Assembly (NCBI GenBank): GCA_964524705.1
Contig: CAZGDB010000019.1
Span: forward strand, 1 to 33,865
DNA length: 33,865 nucleotides
Direction of reading: 5' to 3'
Source: CAZGDB01 sp964524705
GTDB taxonomy: Bacteria > Pseudomonadota > Gammaproteobacteria > Berkiellales > Berkiellaceae
Below, in pieces: positions 18,356-25,894 of the stretch. Position numbers and translations under genes: made by a program. The notes beneath the pieces were generated by a model that saw nothing but the letters and a program-made list of their open reading frames with translations, ran no database searches and was not told the origin of the DNA. Each line of letters begins with the position of its first letter. The first letter of the stretch is position 1.

Positions 18356-19115
18356 CAAACAACTCTTTTGGTAAGATTAAGCCATACTTGCCATTATATT
18401 GCCCATTGTCGACAACGCTACGATCTCCTTTCCCGAGATTGATATTATCCAATTTCAAATGTTTCATCACAGGTAAGCGAGCTTTATCTGCCATGAATAA
18501 AAATAATCGCTTCACTTTTATTGAAGCACATGACTCCAATAGATTTTGCATTACTTTTGGTCGTAATCCCTGCAAGCTCTCCATAATCTGGTAGCACTCT
18601 AATAAATCAAATTGTTTCGGACTTAAATAGAAACACTCCAAGATAGCACGCTCTACAGTTGATATGCATATCTTCAGATCACCATAAGGATAAATATTTG
18701 TGCCTAAGTAACTCGGCAAGAATGCTGTTTTAGTATGTACTATCGGTTGCTTCCAGTCATACTCATGGAACCACTTTGGCAAACGAATTTTTAATGGTGT
18801 AAAGAGAAATATGGGTTCTGTTCCCATCCGTGCATAGTGCGCTAAACCCTGAAATGTTATTGCCGATGGCCCCCCTAAATGAATAGGTAGCGCCATCTGC
18901 GTTTGTAATGTACTTAAAGCCCCCTGCCATTCAAGAGTTTCGTTCGGCCTTTTAAAGGCTCCCTGACCTATTGGTTCTATCCAACCACTTTTCACATAAC
19001 GCTTTACTAATTGGGGAGATATGGCAAGCGAGCGCAGCCATGAGGATGTACCCACAGTCTTAGGTGTCCAGCTAGCTAGGACTCTCTGTAATTTAGTATC
19101 ATTTTGTATACTCAT
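18330..19115 (-). CDS. abiEi: AbiEi-family antitoxin / autorepressor
   Basis: This 261-residue protein is upstream of and overlapping the AbiEii gene. The N-terminus is a winged-helix region (SWLRSLAISPQLVKRYVKSGWI...GQGAFKR) followed by WQGALSTLQ, both typical of AbiEi antitoxins; the central and C-terminal part (LGGPSAITFQGLAHYARMG, STVERAILECFYL) is the antitoxin body. Characterised AbiEi proteins repress their own operon by binding inverted repeats at the promoter and neutralise the toxin without forming a stable complex. A promoter at 19122-19150 puts the transcript start at or within a base or two of the ATG, and no ribosome-binding site is visible, so a leaderless mRNA is likely. The gene pair is complete. 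Confidence 0.85.
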   Translation of the reverse strand: MSIQNDTKLQRVLASWTPKTVGTSSWLRSLAISPQLVKRYVKSGWIEPIGQGAFKRPNETLEWQGALSTLQTQMALPIHLGGPSAITFQGLAHYARMGTEPIFLFTPLKIRLPKWFHEYDWKQPIVHTKTAFLPSYLGTNIYPYGDLKICISTVERAILECFYLSPKQFDLLECYQIMESLQGLRPKVMQNLLESCASIKVKRLFLFMADKARLPVMKHLKLDNINLGKGDRSVVDNGQYNGKYGLILPKELFDDDNKSSL

Positions 19116-19121
19116 AGTTTA

Positions 19122-19150
19122 TTTATACAATTCTTTTTAATGAAAATCAA
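19122..19150 (-). promoter_or_regulatory. Promoter of abiEi-abiEii (leaderless)
   Basis: On the minus strand TTGATT (19145-19150) and TATAAA (19122-19127) are separated by 17 bases. The expected transcription start, about 7 bases beyond the -10 box, coincides with the A of the abiEi ATG at 19115. Confidence 0.5.
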
Positions 19151-19245
19151 GTACCTATGCACACACTTCATTAAAAATAGTATTTATAATAAACCTACAG
19201 TATATATTTTATATCTTTATTAATGAAAAAAGTATTATGCAATGC

Positions 19246-19376
19246 TGACATCCTCCTCCTACAGGAAGGGGACTACTACTGCGCCTAGCATGTTACTGCT
19301 AGGTCAACCTCAGTGGGTTCCTGCTTCATGGAGCGGCTTACGCGCACCAACCCTTCACATGCTAACAAGCGGTGCC
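19246..19376 (-). mobile_element. Probable IS200/IS605-type right-end remnant with tnpB 3' tail
   Basis: Read on the minus strand, the last codons (ACEGLVRVSRSMKQEPTEV...) resemble the C-terminal tail of TnpB proteins, with a stop at 19285. The stop sits in a hairpin (arms 19284-19290 and 19297-19303, 7 bp). The segment closes with a GGAGGAGGATGTCA end (19246-19260), the kind of sequence that ends many IS605-family elements and overlaps their guide (omega) RNA. All of TnpB upstream is gone and replaced at about 19376 by an unrelated frame, so this is a dead fragment. The call is from memory of such ends; a database comparison would settle it. Confidence 0.45.
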
Positions 19377-19621
19377 GCCACTTCATCATCTGGATCCCAA
19401 CACTGTGAATGTAATATGACACGTCCTGGTTGCACAATCTCAGTAAAAATAACCGTACTGTCACTACTCTCATAACTTTCTGCATCACAACTGGCTAAAG
19501 ACAACCCATCTATAGCCCGTAACTTTCTCGTAATCTTTTTATCCCATTCAGAATGAGTACTATAAAACCGGCTAAACGATGCAGGTCCTATATTGTGGAT
19601 CTGAATTCCTGGCGTATCCAA
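19355..19621 (-). pseudogene. Unrecognised ORF fragment between truncated ATPase and IS remnant
   Basis: This open frame reads about 80 codons (DTPGIQIHNIGPASFSRF... to WDPDDEVAAP) and ends within the IS-like sequence. It overlaps the end of the ATPase fragment in another frame and has no start site of its own, only a TTG. It may be the interior of a lost gene, possibly the shifted continuation of the ATPase, but I do not recognise it. Confidence 0.3.
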
Positions 19622-19845
19622 AATTGTTTTGCAAATTCGTCCCGCTGATCTTGGGCTCTCATATGTTTTTCAGGCACAAGGCCTGAGAAGGTATAGGCCC
19701 TTTTAAAGGATTTTGCGAATTCGCTCAAAAGCCTGCTTTTACCAATCCGCCAACGACCTTTAATCACACACAAGCTGCCCTGTCTGAGTTTGCGTAAGGC
19801 AGTTAATTCTTCTAGCTCTCTTGTTCGACCAATAAAGTTTTTCAT
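19588..19845 (-). pseudogene. Truncated AAA ATPase (N-terminal fragment)
   Basis: Starting at ATG 19843-19845 with GAGG six bases upstream, the frame encodes MKNFIGRTRELEEL, then CVIKGRWRIGKSRLLSEFA (a Walker A region of the F.GR..EL / KGRRRIGKSRL family), then FSGL and QRDEFAKQ. Full members of this archaeal-type ATPase family run to about 450 residues; here similarity stops after about 76 and the frame ends soon after. A Trp replaces the usual Arg before RIGKS. Walker B and everything else is missing, so it is a remnant, bordered downstream by an IS-like end. Confidence 0.65.
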
Positions 19846-19874
19846 CCCTACCTCTATCAAATCCGTAAATCTGC

Positions 19875-19924
19875 ATTTGTAGATTTGTGGATGTATTATG
19901 GGGTATATTTACACATCTACAAAT
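19875..19924. promoter_or_regulatory. Inverted-repeat operator upstream of the ATPase fragment
   Basis: The arms atttgtagatttgt (19875-19888) and acacatctacaaat (19911-19924) pair at 13 of 14 positions with 22 bases between. The interval holds minus-strand promoter-like boxes (TTGTAG and CATAAT), so the site looks like the operator of the truncated gene. The rest of 19925-20150 holds no gene I can support. Confidence 0.45.
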
Positions 19925-20158
19925 CTGCATATTAATAATAACTTATTGTTTTGTTTGAATTATTTTTGATTTCTGATGCAAAACAGACCGCCAATTTAAC
20001 TTAGTTTTGGAGGGGTATTTAGGCAGTAGATTTTTCCCAAATAAAAGCCTCATTAAGAACCCATCACGCTATAGGGCACGCTAAATCAAAAATAACGCCT
20101 TCCGCCCTTGTAAAAAATAAGTTAAAAAACTCATTTCAGGGCTAGGAATGGTCAATTT

Positions 20159-20218
20159 TTGCATATTTCTCAATAATTGGCTAAAATTACCCCCATAAAT
20201 GAGCCAATAGTTGGCTCA
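20159..20218 (+). promoter_or_regulatory. Promoter and palindromic operator of the DUF4143 ATPase gene
   Basis: A -35-like TTGCAT (20159-20164), a 17-base spacer and TAAAAT (20182-20187) precede a perfect palindrome, TGAGCCAA TAG TTGGCTCA (20200-20218). A further ATTGGCT half-site (20176-20182) touches the -10 box. Half-sites on both sides of the expected start suggest repression, perhaps by the encoded protein itself. Confidence 0.5.
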
Positions 20219-20235
20219 AATAAGGGGGGTGTTTC

Positions 20236-21570
20236 GTGCATAGACTCGCAGAACAAGATCTACGACAATGGAAAGATGACCCTTTTAGGCTCCCTCTCAT
20301 TGTGCGTGGCGCACGTCAAGTAGGCAAAACCTTCCTCATTGAGTCCATTGCTAAACAACTATTTGAGAACTCCATTACTATTAATTTTGAGGTTCAACCG
20401 CAATTTCACCAATGCTTTGCTGGAGAATTAATCCCTCAAACCATTATTAAACAAATAGAAATACTCTCTAATCAGCAATGCAACCCTGGAAAGACGTTAT
20501 TATTTTTAGATGAAATCCAAGAATGCCCACGTGCCATTTTAAGTCTACGGTACTTTAAAGAACAGTTACCAAACTTACATGTCATTGCAGCGGGTTCTTT
20601 ATTGGAATTTACGTTGGCTGATACAAGCTTTAGCTTCCCAGTAGGGCGTGTTAGTTTTTTACATTTAAAACCTTTATCCTTTATAGAGTTTTTATACAGC
20701 TTAGATAAAAAACAACTCATCTCCTTTTTATCTGAAGTCAAACTCTCTGATACCAATCCTATTCCACCTGTAATCCACGATATGTTGTTAGATCTGATCC
20801 GACACTATGTCGTATTAGGCGGTATGCCTGCGGTTGTGCACCGTTATGCAGAAACACAATCCTTATTAAAGGCAAATGAAGCACAACGCGCACTAATGCA
20901 AAGTTATATGAACGACTTTGGTAAGTATGCGACACGCGCTCAACAACCTGCTTTACAACAACTCCTACAAGCAGCACCTGCGCAAGTAGGAAAGCAATTT
21001 AAATACAGTAGTGTTCACCCAGACATGCGTGCACGCGAAGTTAAAACAGCCCTAGAACAACTACAATGGGCTCAAGTATTATCACTCGTGCATGCAACAC
21101 CAGCATCAGGACTGCCCTTATTTTTTAATGCAAAACCTAATAAATTTAAAATATTATTTTTAGATGTGGGTTTAATGAATCACAACTTTAATGTAACCGA
21201 TTTGATTATCTCGCGTGATAAATCCCTCTTACATTGGGGAACACTCATGGAACAAATGGTAGGACAAGAACTCTTAGCCTATCAACCTCGTAATATGCCT
21301 GGTGAACTTTTTTATTGGGTGAGAGATAAAAAAGGATCAATGGCAGAACTGGACTATCTCACCACCATCAATAACCAAATTATTCCGATTGAAGTGAAAG
21401 CTGGAAAAACCGGACGTTTAAAATCATTGGCACAATTTTTAGAAACCAGCCAGGCCCCCATAGGGATACAAATATCCGAAGCTCCACTGGCTTTGAATGG
21501 GAAAATACTCTCTATACCCTTTTATTTAATACATGAATTAGAGCGCTTAATTTTAGAAGTCACTAATTAG
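20236..21570 (+). CDS. AAA_14 / DUF4143 ATPase
   Basis: This is a complete 444-residue member of the ATPase family with an N-terminal AAA_14 domain and a C-terminal DUF4143 domain. Walker A is GARQVGKT at residues 25-32, Walker B is LLFLDE ending at 93, and the sensor-like AAGSLLEF follows. The C-terminal part contains ELDYL...IPIEVKAG (Asp373, Glu386, Lys388), the D-E-x-K arrangement of PD-(D/E)xK-like nuclease folds. Such genes are common in mobile and defence-like islands, but their function is not established. It starts at GTG with AAGGGGGG upstream, and it is the only plus-strand gene of the island. It shows no truncation. A palindromic operator precedes it. Confidence 0.85.
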   Translation: MHRLAEQDLRQWKDDPFRLPLIVRGARQVGKTFLIESIAKQLFENSITINFEVQPQFHQCFAGELIPQTIIKQIEILSNQQCNPGKTLLFLDEIQECPRAILSLRYFKEQLPNLHVIAAGSLLEFTLADTSFSFPVGRVSFLHLKPLSFIEFLYSLDKKQLISFLSEVKLSDTNPIPPVIHDMLLDLIRHYVVLGGMPAVVHRYAETQSLLKANEAQRALMQSYMNDFGKYATRAQQPALQQLLQAAPAQVGKQFKYSSVHPDMRAREVKTALEQLQWAQVLSLVHATPASGLPLFFNAKPNKFKILFLDVGLMNHNFNVTDLIISRDKSLLHWGTLMEQMVGQELLAYQPRNMPGELFYWVRDKKGSMAELDYLTTINNQIIPIEVKAGKTGRLKSLAQFLETSQAPIGIQISEAPLALNGKILSIPFYLIHELERLILEVTN

Positions 21571-21585
21571 TCAGTCAAGCTTGCC

Positions 21586-22950
21586 CTATTTCTTTTTAGA
21601 ACCGTCAATTCTCCGATAATGCGTATTTTTCGTTTCCCCTATTCTTTCAAGCAAGCCCGCATCTATTAATTTATTTAATCTTCTCAACGCTGTTTGGCGT
21701 GATATCGCAAATTTTTGGGTGACGTGATGGGCAGTAATGTTTTCATGGATGAAGAATAAGTCTAAAATAGCATCCTCATCATTTTCAGTCTGTTGTTTCT
21801 CTACTTGACTGCCACGAGGAAGAATACATTTAATAAAATCATCACCCTCTATCACCTGCGGGGTTTGCAACCCCCTTTTTTGATAACTCGAAAAAATAGT
21901 AATAAATCCACTCCCTAGTTTTTCCACATATCCTGATTCCCTTAAAATTTTACAAATAGCTGGATTTCTAAGATAAGTAATCCCTGCACATAAACTCTCA
22001 GAAGAAATTATTCCGGGAAAAGCGCCGGGGCTAAATATTTCAATTCTATCATCGTAAATGGCAATTTTTGTTGGCGCTTTTATATGATAATTTCGATGTA
22101 CAATAGCATTTAATAATGCTTCACGTATAGCTTCTGTTGGGACTTCAGGCTGAACCTCCCGCTTCAATGCTTGAATAGTAAACGAGTGATAAATACGCTC
22201 CGTAATAAAAGCATAAGCTTGTTCAAATTGATTAAATAAAGTTCCTTCACAATCTACTGTAGCAATCACCTCTCGACCTGCCACACCCCGAAAATGAGTA
22301 CAAATAATCATCGCTTCAGAAACATAAGATTGCGGTCTTTTTCCAAATAATAAGAGCCCAAGAATACTTGGATAGGTTTGCGACTGGTCAAAAGCAATGA
22401 TATTATACGATCTCAAAAGTGTTTCATCGACTTTATGTGCGCTCTCATTTTTTCGATTATCCAAAAATTTTTGTACTGCATTTAAATCTAAATCATCCAG
22501 TGTTGTTCGGTAGACAGGTAAACATTCAAAATCAATGCCTCTGGATTGCCATTTCAACTCATCAATCAATGCTGCAGTAGCACGCACCGTATGACTCCCC
22601 ACACGAATATAAACACCCTTTTCCACACCTTCAGAACGTCGAAAATACGGTTTGTTCATTCCCTCAGAGACTTCAATGACGACAATAGTCTTGTCTTCTA
22701 TTCTTTGTGCATAAACTCTTGGCAGGATAGGTGGCGCGCAAGCTTTATAAATGGAATCTCGGATTAAATCCATACATGCTTCAATCATCATTTCTGGCAA
22801 TCCTATAATCTTACGATCATTCGCAACACCAATAACTATTTTACCGCCATGGAGATTACAAAAACCTATAATCGTTTTAACAATCTGGTCCGATCGTGAT
22901 AGCTCGACCTTCAGTTCTAAGGTGTTGGACTCAGAAGCGGGATAATACAT
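21586..22950 (-). CDS. AlbA_2 (Schlafen-type) / HATPase_c_4 putative transcriptional regulator
   Basis: This 454-residue protein belongs to the COG2865-type regulators. The N-terminal AlbA_2 domain reads ESNTLELK...IVKTIIGFCNLHGGKIVIGV (residues 7-45), with the usual GG and nearby IIGLPE. A C-terminal GHKL-like region has PTEAIREALLNAIVHRNYH and EKLGSGF. A winged-helix segment near the end (ITAHHVTQKFAISRQTALRRLNKL) would bind DNA. The gene converges on the DUF4143 ATPase gene, whose stop is only 15 bases away. Its promoter (22983-23012) is embedded in a motif that recurs upstream, which suggests the protein may regulate itself through those sites; that is inference. It appears complete. Confidence 0.85.
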   Translation of the reverse strand: MYYPASESNTLELKVELSRSDQIVKTIIGFCNLHGGKIVIGVANDRKIIGLPEMMIEACMDLIRDSIYKACAPPILPRVYAQRIEDKTIVVIEVSEGMNKPYFRRSEGVEKGVYIRVGSHTVRATAALIDELKWQSRGIDFECLPVYRTTLDDLDLNAVQKFLDNRKNESAHKVDETLLRSYNIIAFDQSQTYPSILGLLLFGKRPQSYVSEAMIICTHFRGVAGREVIATVDCEGTLFNQFEQAYAFITERIYHSFTIQALKREVQPEVPTEAIREALLNAIVHRNYHIKAPTKIAIYDDRIEIFSPGAFPGIISSESLCAGITYLRNPAICKILRESGYVEKLGSGFITIFSSYQKRGLQTPQVIEGDDFIKCILPRGSQVEKQQTENDEDAILDLFFIHENITAHHVTQKFAISRQTALRRLNKLIDAGLLERIGETKNTHYRRIDGSKKK

Positions 22951-22954
22951 GCAT

Positions 22955-23012
22955 TTGACTCATTTGCCCCATTATTCTCACCAGTATAGTAGAATTGGTT
23001 CAAATGAGTCAA
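22955..23012. promoter_or_regulatory. Operator pair flanking the AlbA_2 gene start
   Basis: CAAATGAGTCAA at 23001-23012 and its exact inverse at 22955-22966 form a 12/12 inverted repeat. One arm covers the -35 box and the other lies between the transcription start and the ATG. An extended match (TTGGTTCAAATGAGTCAATT) links the first arm to the more distant 23157-23216 repeat. Confidence 0.6.
22983..23012 (-). promoter_or_regulatory. Promoter of the AlbA_2 regulator gene
   Basis: Minus-strand TTGACT (23007-23012) and TATACT (22983-22988) are separated by 18 bases, each matching five of six consensus bases. The -35 box lies inside one CAAATGRGTCAA motif (23001-23012). Confidence 0.65.
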
Positions 23013-23156
23013 TTAATTTTAAAATTAATTTTATTCTAACCATTCAAACCAAAATTCCGCCAAAACGATAAAAACCTTACTCCTGCTTGGGAATAATAGG
23101 GTTTAGCCTGACGTAAATGCACAACACTCGAGGCTTAATAGGGACCTTTCCACCAA

Positions 23157-23216
23157 TTTGGTTCAAATGGGTCAATTAATGTAAATTTTAAAATTAATTG
23201 ACCCATTTGAACCAAA
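23157..23216. repeat. Perfect 24-bp inverted repeat containing two copies of the operator motif
   Basis: Arms 23157-23180 and 23193-23216 are exact reverse complements around a 12-base AT loop. Each arm contains CAAATGGGTCAA, and a looser copy (10/12) lies at 23243-23254. No T-run follows on the minus strand, so it is not an obvious terminator. The 22951-23302 interval contains no gene I can support. Confidence 0.75.
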
Positions 23217-23302
23217 ACCTCACCTTTGAGTCAAAAGTGGCACGAATGCGTCAATGCTTGGATTCTCTGAACCCTAATCGAGGTAAAAATTAGCTTTTCA
23301 AC

Positions 23303-23713
23303 TTAATGAAACGCCTGATAATTATTACTTTCGTGTGGGTTGTGGTTCTGGGATTGAGAGGTAGGATTCTGCTTCCTACTCATCTCAGCATTAGCATCCT
23401 GCAATCCCATTTGATTAAACATCTGTGTCATCTGTGCAACCGGCGTTAGTGATACACGAGCCATGTCAATTTGTTGTATCAACTGAATCGTATTGGTATA
23501 TTGTCGTGCTTGTACGCAGGGTAATAACTGCACTTCACCATCCTTGAGAAGCACTGATAACCCTGCCATAGGCGATGTTAACACGGTAGGATCTTTCTGG
23601 ACTTCACACAAAATCTGCCTTAGCACCTCCGATAAAAGCAGATCACCATTTGATAAGTGCTCCACTGTAATCCACTGCAAGCGGGCACGTATTTGATCTA
23701 ATAATTGTATCAA
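23303..23713 (-). CDS. Hypothetical protein directly downstream of petB
   Basis: I do not recognise this 136-residue protein. The first 90 residues look like a compact mixed fold (LLDQIRARLQWITVEHL, LLSEVLRQILCEV, GLSVLLKDGEVQLLPC). The tail is Met/Gln/Asn-rich and disordered. It has no signal peptide or membrane segment. The start is a TTG at 23711-23713 preceded six bases away by AAGGGGGG, a strong ribosome-binding site, only 20 bases after the petB stop. It is therefore likely co-transcribed with petA-petB, occupying the place normally held by petC. It could be an island gene that has landed behind petB or a real operon member. Confidence 0.6.
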   Translation of the reverse strand: MIQLLDQIRARLQWITVEHLSNGDLLLSEVLRQILCEVQKDPTVLTSPMAGLSVLLKDGEVQLLPCVQARQYTNTIQLIQQIDMARVSLTPVAQMTQMFNQMGLQDANAEMSRKQNPTSQSQNHNPHESNNYQAFH

Positions 23714-23733
23714 GATACGCCCCCCTTAATCGT

Positions 23734-24951
23734 TTATTGTACAAACTCTGGTACTGGCTTTGTTTTTTCACGTGCAGTATAAAATGGCATGAGTAGAAAA
23801 AAGCCAAAATAGACCACGGTACACGTTTGTGCTAGCAAAGTTTTCATAGGCGTTGGTACTTCAGAACCCAAATATCCCAAAACCAAAAAACTAACCGTCA
23901 ACGCAGTTAAAGCAATCTTATAACTGTTCCCACGATAACGTATGGACTTCACAGGGCACTTATCAAGCCACGGCACCACAAACAAAATCGCAATAGCCGC
24001 AGCCATTGTAAGCACGCCAAAGAGCTTATCCGGGACAGCCCGCAACATCGCATAGAATGGGGTCATATACCAAACGGGTGCAATATGGTCTGGCGTTACC
24101 AAAGGATTAGCAGGAATAAAATTAGGTGCCTCTAAGAAGTATCCTCCCCCTTCCGGGAAAAAGAATAAAATCACAGCAAACACAATCAAAAAGACTGCCA
24201 ATCCAAAAAGGTCCTTCACGGTATAATAAGGATGAAAAGGGATACCATCGACTGGATTACCTTCTGCATTCTTCTTATTTTTAATTTCTATGCCATCTGG
24301 ATTATTAGAGCCGACTTCGTGCAAAGCTAAAATATGCAACACTACCAACAATAAAAATAATAAAGGTATCGCAATGACATGCAAAGCAAAGAATCGATTT
24401 AAAGTCGCATCAGAGACCATAAAGTCTCCTCTTAACCATTCGACTAACCCTGAACCCACCACTGGAATAGCCTCAAAAAGTGAGGTAATGACCGTTGCGC
24501 CCCAAAAAGACATTTGTCCCCAAGGCAACAAGTATCCAAAAAATGCTTCTGCTAATAAGCACAAATAAATACACATGCCAAACACCCAGATCAGCTCACG
24601 GGGTTTTTTGTAAGACCCATAAAGCAAACCTCTGAACATATGTAAATAAACTACTGCAAAAAAGAAAGACGCCCCTGTGGAGTGCATATATCGTAGCAAC
24701 CATCCATACGGGACATCCCGCATAATCCCTTCTACAGATGCAAAGGCTTCTGCCGCAGAAGGTTTATAAAACATCACTAACCAAATACCCGTTAAAAGCT
24801 GGTTAACGAGCACCACTAATGCTAGAGATCCAAAGTAATACCAAAAATTAAAGTTTTTAGGTGCATAATATTTAGCCAGATGTTCATTCCACATTTTTGT
24901 AAGCGGAAAACGGTCATCTATCCATCCTAAAAAAGAACCGTTGCCTTGCAT
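23734..24951 (-). CDS. petB: Ubiquinol-cytochrome c reductase, cytochrome b subunit
   Basis: Cytochrome b is the integral membrane core of complex III, carrying the Qo and Qi quinone sites and two haems b. The 405-residue protein has the usual eight or so hydrophobic segments. Haem-ligand histidines are visible in HSTGASFFFAVVYLHMF and in HVIAIPLLFLLLVVLHI. The Qo-site motif is PVWY (in IAPVWYMTPFYAML), the variant found in beta- and gammaproteobacteria in place of PEWY. Its start overlaps the petA stop by one base (TAATG). The gene looks intact. petC, its normal next neighbour, lies 6.6 kb away at 16373-17125. Confidence 0.97.
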   Translation of the reverse strand: MQGNGSFLGWIDDRFPLTKMWNEHLAKYYAPKNFNFWYYFGSLALVVLVNQLLTGIWLVMFYKPSAAEAFASVEGIMRDVPYGWLLRYMHSTGASFFFAVVYLHMFRGLLYGSYKKPRELIWVFGMCIYLCLLAEAFFGYLLPWGQMSFWGATVITSLFEAIPVVGSGLVEWLRGDFMVSDATLNRFFALHVIAIPLLFLLLVVLHILALHEVGSNNPDGIEIKNKKNAEGNPVDGIPFHPYYTVKDLFGLAVFLIVFAVILFFFPEGGGYFLEAPNFIPANPLVTPDHIAPVWYMTPFYAMLRAVPDKLFGVLTMAAAIAILFVVPWLDKCPVKSIRYRGNSYKIALTALTVSFLVLGYLGSEVPTPMKTLLAQTCTVVYFGFFLLMPFYTAREKTKPVPEFVQ

Positions 24952-25538
24952 TATGCTGTCTCCTGATCTTGACCAATAAGTATTACTTTTTCTGATACAT
25001 ATTTATGAGGTGGCACTATTAAATTAGAAGGTGCGGGAACCCCTTTATAAACTCGCCCTGCTAAATCATACTTTGACCCATGACACGGACAAAAGAACCC
25101 ACCGGGCCATTGTGCATCAATCCCCCCAATATCTGGTCTATAGGTCGGCACACAGCCTAAGTGTGTGCATAAGCCTACTAACACTAAATATTCTGGTTTA
25201 ATAGAACGATAGCGATTTTGAGCATACTTGGGTTGCTGTGCCTCATCCAGAGACTCTGGATCACGCAAAAAACTGTTTAAGGATTCTAACTTATCAAGAA
25301 CAGCTTGAGGTCGATGGATAATCCAAACCGGTTTACCACGCCAAGCATAAGTAATCTGAGCACCCGCTTCTAACTTACTCACATCAATTTCTATAGGTGC
25401 CCCTAAGGCTTTTGCTTTATCACTGGGAAACCAGGATTGGATAAAAGGAGCTGCGGCGCACACAGCACCCACGCCACCCACGAGGGTTGTTGCGCGCACT
25501 AAAAAGCGACGTCGCTCTAAATCTACTGTATCAGACAT
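24951..25538 (-). CDS. petA: Ubiquinol-cytochrome c reductase, Rieske iron-sulfur subunit
   Basis: The Rieske protein carries the 2Fe-2S cluster that takes the first electron from ubiquinol. The 195-residue sequence has an N-terminal twin-arginine-type anchor (ERRRFLVRATTLVGG then a hydrophobic stretch to about residue 37) and the two cluster-binding boxes CTHLGC (124-129) and CPCHGS (150-155), with the two Cys/His pairs and the loop disulfide Cys present. The start is preceded by GGGAGA nine bases upstream. It is the first gene of a petA-petB transcription unit, with a possible promoter at 25578-25608. Confidence 0.97.
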   Translation of the reverse strand: MSDTVDLERRRFLVRATTLVGGVGAVCAAAPFIQSWFPSDKAKALGAPIEIDVSKLEAGAQITYAWRGKPVWIIHRPQAVLDKLESLNSFLRDPESLDEAQQPKYAQNRYRSIKPEYLVLVGLCTHLGCVPTYRPDIGGIDAQWPGGFFCPCHGSKYDLAGRVYKGVPAPSNLIVPPHKYVSEKVILIGQDQETA

Positions 25539-25577
25539 ATAATTCTCCCAACTCCACTCCTGTAGAAACCCACAGAG

Positions 25578-25608
25578 ATTTTAGCACGTGAAGGAGAGGC
25601 GTTGGCAA
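25578..25608 (-). promoter_or_regulatory. Possible promoter of petA-petB
   Basis: Minus-strand TTGCCA (25603-25608) and TAAAAT (25578-25583) are good boxes but 19 bases apart, longer than usual. The rest of 25609-25796 holds nothing I can assign. Confidence 0.35.
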
Positions 25609-25796
25609 GTGTATATAGTCTTTATTTGTAGGTTTTATTCAATGTTAACTGGCTAACAATACTTTAGGTCTGGGCACTAAGCCTTCAACGCCCTTGTACA
25701 CAGAAACAATCGGTGACCAATTATTCACGCATGCTGAATTAAACCTTTTAGTAGCCCCAGTACATAAACCAACAATGAAGTGCACACTGAGCGAAT

Positions 25797-25832
25797 AAAA
25801 AAATACCCAAAACCGAATGATCGATTTTGGGT
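25797..25832 (-). terminator. Rho-independent terminator
   Basis: An 8-bp stem (ACCCAAAA/TTTTGGGT; arms 25805-25812 and 25825-25832) is followed on the minus strand by A then seven T (25797-25804). It would end the transcript of the 25895-27397 gene before petA. Confidence 0.8.
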
Positions 25833-25894
25833 AGAGTAATGGATGAGTCACTGCATGCACTATAGTTCAAGTATCGTTAAGTCAAAGCTGATTT

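Noticed and set aside
19242..19475. Plus-strand 77-codon frame over the IS-like end
   Set aside because: It is the reverse reading of the IS605-type terminus; such frames recur as false genes.
25645..25860. Minus-strand 71-codon frame between petA and the helical orphan
   Set aside because: It runs through the strong terminator at 25797-25832 and has no ribosome-binding site, so expression is unlikely.
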